Assembly: GCA_000310025.1 (NCBI GenBank)
Contig: FN649742.1
Location: 841,383-905,382, forward strand
Source of the DNA: Ectocarpus siliculosus
Taxonomy: Eukaryota > Sar > Phaeophyceae > Ectocarpales > Ectocarpaceae
Length of the DNA stretch: 64,000 bases
Direction: 5' to 3'
Every line of letters starts with the position of its first letter. The first letter of the stretch is position 1. The notes beneath the pieces are model-generated. The model searched no databases. It was not told the DNA's origin and worked only from the letters and a program-made list of their open reading frames with translations. Of this stretch, positions 54,976 through 64,000 are shown piece after piece. The position numbers and the translations under genes were made by a program.

Positions 54976-56090
54976 CCCGATTAAGCCGAAAAGATTAAAC
55001 TGAAACCGAGGAGGTTAAGCCGAAAACGTTAAATTTGACAAAAAAAACGGAGCGGTTTTGCCAAAAACATGAAACCAGGTTAACCCGAAAAAGACAACCG
55101 AAATTTGAAACCGAGAACGTTAGACCGAGACAAGAAAGGCCAAACCGAAAAGGAGAAGCCGAAAAGGTGACACGCCGGAAAGGTTAAACCGAAACCAACC
55201 GAAAAGGTGAAGCCAAAAGGTTTAACCGAAAAAACGAAAACGTTCAGCCCAAAACATGAAACCGAAAAGTACATTAAGCCGACAAGATTAAACCGAAAAC
55301 CTGAAATCGAAAATTGAAACAGAAAGAAAGAAGGTGAGCCGAAAAGGAAGGATAAACCGAAAAAAAATGTGACCCGGAAAACAAACAAACAAACGTGAAA
55401 CCGGAAAGAAAGGGCCGAAAAGGATATATATATATATATATGTGAAAAGAGGGAATCGTCCTCGACAGACGTTGGGGAGTTTCTACCTTTATGAAAGTGG
55501 TCTCCACATATATGCCGAAAAGAAAGGTAAAGCCGAAAACATGAAACAGAGAAGATTAAACCGAAAAAATGAAAACGTTGAGCCGAAAAGGATAAACCGA
55601 AACAGTGAAAGAAACCGAAAGGGGCCGAAAAGATTTAACCGAACAGATTACACCGAAACCGAAAAAGTTAAACCAAAAACATGAAAGAAACCGAAAGGAG
55701 AAGCCGAAAAGGTTAAGCCGAAAAGATAACCGAACCGTGAAACCGAGAACGTAGACAGAAAAGGGGTCGCGAAAAGGCTAAACCGAAAAGACCGAAAAGG
55801 ATAAGCCGAAAAGGTTCAGCCGGAAGGGTAAACCGAAACCGAAAAGGTTAAGCCGAAAACATGAAGAATACGAAAAAGTTAAGCCGAAAACATGAAACCG
55901 AAAAGGTTAAGCCGAAAACAAACGTGAAACCGAAAAGAAAGCTTGATTGAGCCGAAAAGGATAAACCGAACACGTGAAACCGAGAACAACGTGAAACCGA
56001 AAATGCTAAATAAACCGAAAAGGATAAAAACCGAGAAGGTTTTAGCCGAAAAGTTTAAACCGAAACCGAAAAGGTTCAGCCAAAAAGATT
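54976..56090. repeat. CCGAAAA-type minisatellite, left array
   Basis: Over 1 kb of variants of GCCGAAAAGGTTAA / AACCGAAAACGTGAAA, purine-rich on the plus strand, with loose period. Not a telomere motif. Interrupted at 55441-55508 by a solo 68-bp repeat. Lies in the large intron of the IFT74 relic. Confidence 0.9.
55441..55508. repeat. 68-bp TG...CA repeat, solo copy
   Basis: Same 68 bp as 38988-39055 with one substitution, inserted in the minisatellite in an (AT)n stretch. TATA directly precedes and follows it, compatible with a 4-bp target duplication, matching the 4-bp GAAC of the other copy. Behaves like a solo LTR of a very small LTR element. Confidence 0.75.
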
Positions 56091-56862
56091 ATGATCCAGA
56101 AACAAGGCTAGACTACGATATTCCAGGCAAATACACTCTCACCTGCGCAGATCACTATAATAGCTAGTCTCGCGAGTTCGATATTTTTTTAGACATATGC
56201 CAAACGTTCCATCATCAACACAAGCGAGCAAGTAGCGGTACTCCAATTATGCATGCGTTCCACCTCCTCCGATACTCCATCATCTTGTCAGGCATGCATG
56301 CATGCAGGCAGGCGTCGTCATGACTCACAGTTGTGATGTCAGGTCAATAGCGCTCAGGTCGGGTTCGTTCACAGATGTTTCGTGCTCAGTTTCCGGACAC
56401 AAAAGGTCACTGACGGCAAGCGGCAAGGTAGCTGCCAGCCGTCATTCGGAGGAACCGTTTCATCATCGCGCGGGGAATGGTAACCAATCGGAATTCTTCC
56501 GTTGGTTTCCATTATCACCCCGAGAGACGGTTACATCTTCTCGGGACCCCCCTCCGGGCACTTGTGGCTTTGCGTCACAAGTGTCCATCATCGCACTATC
56601 TAGAACCGACGTACACGACCGTCAAGAACACCCCCCCAGCATACACCGTCCGTGGTACACAGCTATGCTAACGGAGCGGCCGTACGGTGCCAGCACGCGG
56701 TCCATACTCCCCTGCCCACATAAGTATAATTTGGGTCTCCCCCGGTGAGAAAAGAAGACGACGCAGCGCTTCGACACATCCTCCCACTGCTGGCACACCC
56801 CTCTAGGCCGCCAGACGACAGTCGGCGGGCTCATGGCAGTGGTAGGAGTTCGTCCTCCAGGG
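56091..56862. other. no gene recognised (left part of the island between minisatellites)
   Basis: Unique sequence with an inexact GCATGCATGCATGCAGGCAGGC tract near 56292. No exon supported. Confidence 0.3.
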
Positions 56863-57903
56863 TTAGGCAGAGTGGGATGGTCGGGCGGCGACGCCGATGC
56901 CCGCATCCATTTCTCGCTTCGTAAGCTCCTCCCAATCTCCGTCCGGGTACTCCACACGCCAGTATGAGTCGCAGTAGTCGAAGACGGAAACCTTGAAAAC
57001 CTTGAGCTGTCCGTCGTTGTCGGTGAGTTCACGGCCGACCAGTGTGCCCACCAGGAAGTCTCCGGGGTGATATCGCGCCGCCGCTTGATGGCCACGAGGA
57101 AGGCTCGGTGCTTCCCGGTGGGTGACGCCAGCATAGGTGGCATGCAGCGTGGCATCCTCCACGGTGCACCGGGCCTGCTCCAAGGTCGATCACAGGCGGT
57201 CCTTCAACGCCGGTGTCCTGGGTATTCCCTCTGTGCACTTCAGGAGCAGCAGCTGCGCCCTGGAGGCGGTGAAGGTGTCCAAGATGGCAGCGGCCTGGGT
57301 GACCGCCGTGTCATCGCGGTGGTTGGGGTTGTATCGTTCGCAGGCGTTGGCGATGAGGACTTCCGGTCGGAGTTCGTTCGGCAACTGCGTGCAGTGGCGG
57401 CCAACAAGCGGAGTTGGGACTACGCGGATTTCTTTACTCCAGCTTTTAGCTCTCGCACACTCCAGTGTGGTCCAGTCCGGCTCGATGGCGACGTCAACTC
57501 GTAACAGACCTTCGAGTGCCAGGAACGCTCCGCCGTCACCGTCGCCCAGAGCAACGGCTCGGGGAAGCCGCAGGGGGCAGCTCCAGTGTGAGCTGGAGGG
57601 ACTAAAGGCGGGTAGAGGCACCGCCGGCTGGCGGCATACCTTAGTCGCCCCAAGTGCAACGTGGGAGACGCCATCAAGAACCTTCTCGTCCTCCCCCGCT
57701 GCCCGATTTTCGGCGGTCGCTTCGAAGGGCGGCGGGCCGGTCTCCTCCCGTGGCGTCGGAGGCGCCAACGTCCGGAGCGGCCCACGGTCGAGCACTGGTC
57801 CCGCCGGCGCCACCGGCGGTTCCTGGAAAACGGGCGTACCAAAGGGTTTGGTCGAGGCGCCCCCTCGTGACTTTGTTCGCGACATCCTCTGGAAGTGCGG
57901 CAC
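56863..57903 (-). CDS. hypothetical ORFs with a Tudor/chromo-like C-terminal segment
   Basis: Two abutting open frames on the minus strand: 57903-57190 (237 aa, Pro/Ala-rich then ECARAKSWSKEIRV ... ACERYNPNHRDD) and 57183-56863 (106 aa). The second contains HPGDFLVGTLVG and FDYCDSYWRVEYPDGDWEEL, a pattern (YWRVxYxDGDxEEL) typical of small Tudor/chromo-like barrels that often end stramenopile retroelement polyproteins or chromatin proteins. The two frames may be joined by a frameshift or small intron. The island is flanked by minisatellites and lies inside another gene's intron, so it is probably inserted DNA. No enzyme domain seen. Confidence 0.35.
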
Positions 57904-58699
57904 CGGCTACTGAGGCCCCGGCTGTTGCGGCCCGGCTGCTGCGGCCTAGGGTGCTGGGCCGGCGGTAGCTGATGCTGTTGCTGCGGCTGCCCTCGTGGGT
58001 GAGGCTCGGGCTGCTCCTGCAGGGGCTGCCCAAGCAGGTGATTCCGGGGCTGCTGCTGCTGCTGCTGCTACTGCCCGGCCGGCTGGTGCTGGGGCTGAAC
58101 TCCGCCCGGTAGGGGGTGCAGCACCTGCAGCATCGGCGGCGGTAGCTGCGGCTGCGGCGGGAGGGGGCCACCCAGGTGAATGAGTGGAACCCCTCCAACC
58201 CCTCCCGGTGGAGGGGGGTGCGCCGCTCCCTGCGGGGGAAGCGGCGACGGCGGAGGAACGGGGGGCACTCCACCATGCGGCGGGGGGGATGCGGCGGCCC
58301 CGCCCCTTGTTGGGCAGGCTGGGCTGCCCCCTGCATGAGGGGTTGGTGTTCGGCTTGTAGGTGCTGACCACGGCGGCGGTGCTGACCCATGACGTTGGCT
58401 AGTCGTAGGGGAGCAGTCGATGTCGCCCGACGCCGTCAAGGGTGCCCGCAGGACGACGCGGTTGGGCACCTCGCTATTTGGTCGCATGACGGTGGCCCCG
58501 CGCATCTAGTTGCGGGTCATCTGAGACAACTTCGACGTCGCCCGTCGAGGTCTTTGGGTGACTCTCAAAGGTGTGGGGGTTAGCGTTAGTGGTTACCGAC
58601 CCGGTTCCAACGTACGAGTAATCCTCTGACACGGAGAAATCATTCATGGGCTCAGAGTAGTCCACCAACACGGAGAAATTCCAACAAGTCCGTCCAGAA
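57904..58699 (-). other. Pro/Gln-rich low-complexity open frames
   Basis: On the minus strand all frames are open and give PPP, QQQ or SSS-rich peptides (for example GGVPPVPPPSPLPPQG). This could be the N-terminal part of the preceding ORF's protein, but composition alone does not decide the frame. Confidence 0.25.
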
Positions 58700-59715
58700 C
58701 AACTAAACCGAAAAAATTAAGACTACAACGTGAAACCGAAAAGGTTCAGCCGAAAAAGTTAAGCCGAAAATATGAAACCGAAAACAAATGTGAAACCGAA
58801 AAGTACCGAAAAGGAGAAGCCGAAAACATGAAACCGAGAAGATCAAACAGAAAAAGCTAAACCAAAACGTGAAACCGAAAACGTGAAACCGAAAAGGACC
58901 GACAAACGGAGAAGCCGAAAAGGTTAAGCCGAAAAGATAATAACCGAAGCAAGCGTGAAACTGAGAACGTGAAACCGAACGGGTTAAGCCAAAAAGGATA
59001 ACCCGAAAACATGAAACCGAAAACGACCGAAAAGGAGAAACCGAAAAGGTTAACCCGAAAAGATTAAACCGGTAATGTTAAGTCGAAACCGTGAACCGAA
59101 AAGGTTAACCCGAAAAGGATGATAAACCGAAAACAAACAAACGTGAAACCAAGAACGTGAAACCGACAAGGTTAAACCGAAAAGGACCGAAAAGGTTAAG
59201 CCGAAACATCAACCGAAAAAAACGAAATAGTTAAGCCGAAAACATGAAACCGAAAAAAGGTTAAGCCGAAAAGGATCAACCGAAAACGTGAAACCGATAA
59301 GGTTAAGCCGAAAAGAATAACCTGAAAACAAACAAACGTGAAACCGAGAACGAACGTGAAACCGACAAGGTTAAGCCGAAAACGACCGAAAAGGGTAAGC
59401 CGATAATACTAAACAGAAACCCAAAGGGTTAAACCGAAAAGGACCGAAAGGGATAAGCCGAAAGGGTTTTGCTTAAACCGAAAAAACCGAAAAGTGGAGC
59501 CAAAAACGCGAAACCGAGAAGGTTGAGGAAAAAAAAAGGATAAACCGAAGGCGTGAAACCGAAAAAATTAAACCAAAACCGAAAAGGGAAACCGAAAAGG
59601 ATAAGCCGCAATGGTTGAGCCGAAAAAATTGAACCGAAACCGAAGAGGTTAAATGAACCAAAAAACCCGAACAAGTTGAGCCGAAAATGTGAAACCGAAG
59701 AGGGGAAACCGACAA
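58700..59715. repeat. CCGAAAA-type minisatellite, right array
   Basis: Same unit family and same strand bias as the left array, about 1 kb. A stray AAGCCGAAAAGGATAAAC recurs at 60293-60310. Confidence 0.9.
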
Positions 59716-60743
59716 TAATGTGGTGGCCCTCCCACGGTTACGCACGGAGTTCAACTCTCCGTAATAGTACGTACCATGACACAGAAAAGGCTTTTACTCG
59801 ATATTAACCAAGTCATGCTACACAACTCACCTGGGCAGAGATAGTGCACTATATCTGCGGAGAACGATCTACTTCTGTATTATGTAGAACATTACGCCTA
59901 GAGGGCGATTGACGACGTCCAACAGCGATCGATCACGTAGTTCCTCGCAAGCTCTGCATTCGACGTATCAGGTTCAGCACTCACAGGGATTCGCACTTGG
60001 CGAGCAAAGGCACAGCGTATGGCCAATTAGATATTTCGCTTCGGGGTCGGTGTCAAGTGAGACACCTGGGTTGATGATCGGGCAACCACGAGAAGAGGCG
60101 TTTGCCCTTTAGGGGTCAGGGGACAATTCCCTGAACCCTTCCAGCGGGCTGGATCGGGGGGGGAGCATATTGTCTGTTCACTTCCCCGATCATGTCAGCC
60201 TGCGCCCTCCGAATCTCGCGACCTTAGCAAAGTATTCATCATCGTATTTACGGCACCGGTGAGGACGGCCGGCCGGAACAACATACGATAAAAAGCCGAA
60301 AAGGATAAACGGATGTTTGCTGCCTCCTCCGTCTCTTCCCACGGAGGCTACCGCGCCCACCCACGGTGGTAGTATGAGTCAATTGTGGGACTAGTAACCC
60401 AGGACCGATTGATGTAGATACCTTTGAAACCTTGATTGCATTGTCAAGCCCAGAGAAGAAGCTGTGCCACGTATCGATGATTCGGAAACACTTCGATCAC
60501 GGTCGCGGCCCGGTGACACCCGCTCCCCCCTCTTCTCTCTACCGTCGGCGTGCTAAATTCTGCCAAATACATGCATGCATACTTGCGGGTCATGGTGGGG
60601 TGCCGAAACCAAGAACCGTCCTTGTTTAGAAAATTCTCCCCATTCTGGATAATACCACAGTCGAAGGGGATGTGTTAAGTCTTAGTCTTTTCAGTGAATG
60701 GGGGATAAACGTCTGTTGTTATTGTTGATGTTGCCGCCGCCAG
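59716..60743. other. intron of the IFT74 relic, nothing further recognised
   Basis: Unique sequence with short chance frames; poly-G run near 60155. Confidence 0.3.
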
Positions 60744-60874
60744 GAAATGGAAGACGAGAAAATTTTCAAGGACAAGCAGCTTCAGAGCTCTGACGACACG
60801 ATGCGGTGACTGCATCAGAATAAGGAGAAACGCCTCCAGGAGATGGAAAAAGTCAAGACTCTAGACACGAAAAG

Positions 60875-63301
60875 GTGGCCGAATTTATACTGACTGAGAG
60901 AAGCAAAATCATTGCAGACGCACGGCGGTATTGACAAACAGACTTGATGCGGAGGGGGCGGGGAAAGCAGGAACTAGTCGAGATGTGCAGTAGCTTTCGG
61001 CAAAACAGCGACAGTCATTCACACTTCGCAATCACTCCCTGTTCAACATGACGTAAGCTGCTGAAAATCTTCCCCCAGTTGAACCCCGACGAATGGTGTA
61101 TCGTTGACAAGAGATACATACCACCCACACGTTAGAAACGTACGGAGGATTTGTTTTTGCTTGAAGGGGCTGCGCGGCAACCAAACCAAAACCAATCCCG
61201 AGGAGGTGTTTTCGTTCTTCCGTCTGTCCGATCGATCGCCGCCAAGGGTAGCCATGCCCGCCAGCGTCGTCACAGTCGTGTAGGGTTGTTGGGCTTCTGC
61301 TGTCGCTCCCCGTTGTCGACGGGCGGCTGTGTGTTGGCGCTCGCTTGTTTTGTGCTCACCGGCGAACGTCACTGCTGCTGTTGCTGGTTTGCGCTCCCCA
61401 CCATACCTGCCGCGCGCCTCGGCGTTTGCCATCGGGGTTGGGGTTTCGTCGCTTTCCAGCGATGTTGTAAAACAAGCCGATCACTTCGTGAGCTCGGCAA
61501 CCAGGTTACCGCTTTTTTTTTTGCCTTTGTTTTTTTTTTGCGGTGACCATGAATGGTGGTCGAGCAGATTATGTTATGCAGGGTCGAGAACCCTCACTCC
61601 ACGCAAAGGGGATAATCGCACCACGTTGTGTTAAATTGGTCAAGCACACCCTCGAGGCAGTTTCACAGTGCTTTCAACTGTCCATGGAAGTGAGAGGACC
61701 AGAAAATAAATCAAGTCATACGCAGCTGTCATCCGTATGCAAGGAAGTAAACACAAGATGCCGAACACCCTTAGCAGGATGCAGCGCACCTTTCATGCGA
61801 CTCGCCGAATACCTCACGGCGCTTCGCGCTTGGTGATGTGAGAGCCTGGTCCGGTGAGAACCCGGCATGCTCCGTCCCGGCTTTGTAGGGATGCGAGGTC
61901 AGTGGTGTAAGCACTACGGCATGCACGACTATGACTACACCCCCCCCACCACCTGAAAAGGCAAAGGCAAGCTTCCCGGCATCGATCGCGTGCTCCGTTG
62001 GCCGCACTGCGAAACGACGCTATTCCTGCCGCCCCCCTAAAGTGAAATTCAACCGATTATGTTCATGGCGCGTGTACGTGCGTTTGAATTTCAGGGGACG
62101 GAGGGAATTATCATGACAAACATACCTTTTCCGTTGTGTGCGTTCCTCCGTGATTTTATGTCCGCCCTCTTTGCCCGTCCGTTCGTTTGTTGCCCCGCAT
62201 TTTCCCGCAATTCCCGCGACGTGCGAATGACATTTCCCTGGAACTAGTGGTGATACGGACGAAAATGGGGGTCGTTTCTGTGTGCTCGTGTGGATGTGCG
62301 GTGTCGTAGATACCCTTGGAACTGAACACACCTGGTGATGGAGAGACAAGTGGGGATGGGAGGTTCTCGTATGTATGTGGCTTGACTTCGTAGTCGGACC
62401 GTTGACTGCATATCTCCGTCCAGACGGAGCTCCGCAGTCCTACCTCCTGGCAGAAACGCCTCCAACACGTTTGCGGGGACCCTACGTTTTTTTTCCCGCC
62501 CCGCCCGTGCGTTGCTCATGATCCGTTGGCACTCTTGGGTAGAGTCAAGAGCACACCCGCGAATTTTTGGTTTTAGGTTGCGCTACACGGTATCATACGT
62601 TGGTTCTCGAACGATTTCTCTATTACCTTGTCTTTTCATCTATTCCGTGGTATGGAAGGCGATATGCTACCGCCAGTTGTGGCAATTCCCTGACGTTGTC
62701 GAGAGTGAGGAGCGGACGCGGGCGTGTAACACAAACTAACTAAGAACGACAACAACATTCGTCAAACAATATACAAGCGCCATCACGCAAGCAAACAGAT
62801 GGATCGGATGCGTAGAGAGATGAGGGAGTTCCCACCGTTCTTTGAACTCAAGCTGGGATAAATCACGTATCGTTCAGAACCACGTTTCGCTCAGGATCTA
62901 GATGGTTATTAGCGCGTTCACGCGTGTCTTGCGCCTTTTTTTTTGTGCCGCCGTGTCGAACAATCAACCTGTGAACGAACGTGTTCCTTGTGTTTTTGTA
63001 TGAAGTTTTCACGGTGAAACGTTGTTTCTACTCCTACTTCCCAAGACATTTTCGTGTCGGACACGCCTACGGCCAGGCAGCGCTAGTCGGCAACAAACGC
63101 AGACGATTTGGAGTGGCCGTCTCTTGGAGATCACGAGCCCCCTTCGATCGACGAGCTAGTGGCGGTCTCCATGCCTCACTGACCGTGGCCTGTCCGCTCG
63201 GCTGTGACCACGCCTGCCATCATCATCGTCGTCGTTGTCGTAGCCATCGCTGTTTGTAGGAACCCCAACCTTAGCCCTATTTTGTCGCGCGAAGATCGCA
63301 G
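60875..63301. other. intron(s) of the IFT74 relic, nothing further recognised
   Basis: One or two exons linking the second and third blocks may be missing or too degraded to see. Poly-T runs at 61507-61535 and 62938-62945. Open frames on both strands lack motifs. Confidence 0.3.
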
Positions 63302-64000
63302 GAACACCTGCAGGGGCTCAGGAAGCAGTACCGCTGGTGGGTGGAGGCGATGCGGGGGCAGGCGCAGCAGCTGACGGCTGGGCACGAGGCCTGCAAGAAG
63401 GACCTCGCCGCCAGCGAGTCGGTGAGAACAGGGAAGTCAAGCACCAACCGTGCCGCGAGGCACGCACGCTCACACGCACACAAAGGAGGGAATCTTTCCA
63501 AAACGCGAACACAAAACCGACCGTCTGGAACAACCCCGTACCATCAAGTAGAGGAGTTGCTTGGGAATAACCTCAGGAGCGGGTACATCGCAATCCAATG
63601 GCGAAGAAACGTCCTATCAAGTTAGCGAAAAACATGTCGTTTAAAACGGAAAATGAGTCGGCAATTTCAGGGGGAAGACGCTGGAAGCCCTGGAGAGGAC
63701 GATGCGAACGTACGAGACCAATACCTTCTTCCTGAAGGACTTCGTGGAGACAGAAAGAGAGGGAGATAGACTTCCAGAGCCTGGGGGGAGAGTGCATGGG
63801 CATGGTCAAGGAATTAAACGAGGCCGTCAAGAGGAAGGGAGAGACGGAAGGGTTCGGTGTCGCCTACTGAAGACCACAATCCTGGATGGCTGGTGTGGGG
63901 CCCGTCACGCCTAAGCAAACAACTGCGACATGATTGGCTAAGCACTTAAGAAGACAACACGAGTGCGAGCTCGGGGAGGGGGGGGGTGCGTGGAGAGAAG

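Larger units (their letters stand above)
54584..63870 (+). pseudogene. IFT74: IFT74 relic (intraflagellar transport complex B), C-terminal half, disrupted
   Basis: IFT74 is a coiled-coil core subunit of IFT-B, which pairs with IFT81 and carries tubulin into flagella. Four exon-like blocks occur in the family's order: 54584-54787 (KRDKEMTEFMEKFDQTK ... GLLEHISNDLE), 60744-60874 (EMEDEKIFKDKQLQSS ... QEMEKVKTLD), 63302-63421 (GLRKQYRWWVEAMRG) and 63671-63870 (LERTMRTYETNTFFLKDFV ... CMGMVKELNEAVKRK). Lesions: TAG at 54674-54676 and TGA at 60807-60809, at positions where homologues have sense codons and both explicable by C-to-T changes; a one-base shift near 63757-63766; and a phase mismatch between the last two blocks. 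Splice-like borders remain, so it is a decayed duplicate or dying gene, not a retrocopy. N-terminal exons were not found. Sequencing error cannot explain all lesions but could explain some. Confidence 0.75.

Noticed and set aside
54976-59715. Internal telomeric sequence
   Set aside because: The unit is CCGAAAA-based with irregular spacing and does not match TTTAGGG or TTAGGG type telomere repeats.

Overview
The window looks like nuclear DNA of a photosynthetic, flagellate-lineage eukaryote, most probably a stramenopile and plausibly a brown alga. This is an inference. The support is: many short coding exons (10-550 nt) separated by introns of 0.2-6 kb with GT-AG and occasional GC-AG ends, a plastid fibrillin (PAP) exon, an intraflagellar-transport gene relic, a TALE homeodomain gene, LTR retrotransposons and abundant microsatellites. 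There is no sign of operons or Shine-Dalgarno sites. Three N runs (9814-9913, 27380-27479, 40143-40755) mark assembly gaps. All spliced models below were built by hand from splice sites, reading-frame phase and motif recognition.

Layout. (1) 0.8-1.1 kb, + strand: last exon of a PAP/fibrillin gene. (2) 3.16-8.79 kb, + strand: a complete eight-exon TALE-homeodomain gene (336 aa), followed by an array of about 150-bp tandem repeats and a gap. (3) 11.1-22.8 kb, - strand: about 19 phase-consistent exons coding for roughly 910 aa with a kinase-like C-lobe whose catalytic residues are degenerate, a long coiled-coil part and a conserved-looking C-terminal module. (4) 23.4-24.8 kb, - strand: 3' part of an ankyrin-repeat gene. 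(5) 25-29.8 kb: gene-poor, with hairpin/MITE-like repeats and CCCATGGG palindrome arrays. (6) 29.8-39.3 kb: nested LTR elements. An outer element (298-bp LTRs, AGACG target duplication, - orientation) carries one Gln/Ala-rich gag-like ORF. Its 5' LTR is split by an inner Ty3/Gypsy-type insertion (33905-39055, GAAC duplication) with gag and a pol cut off after reverse transcriptase. (7) 42.2-52.9 kb, + strand: a complete 15-exon gene (931 aa) encoding three YbjN-like modules in tandem followed by an apparently active Ser/Thr kinase. (8) 54.6-63.9 kb, + strand: a decayed IFT74 gene whose large intron is filled by CCGAAAA-type minisatellites and an embedded ORF island.

The most interesting content is the pair of unrelated multi-exon kinase-type genes: one fused to triplicated YbjN-like modules, the other a pseudokinase with coiled coils. 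Both show modular exons with matching phases that suggest exon duplication and shuffling. They would act in intracellular signalling, but their ligands and partners cannot be read from the sequence.
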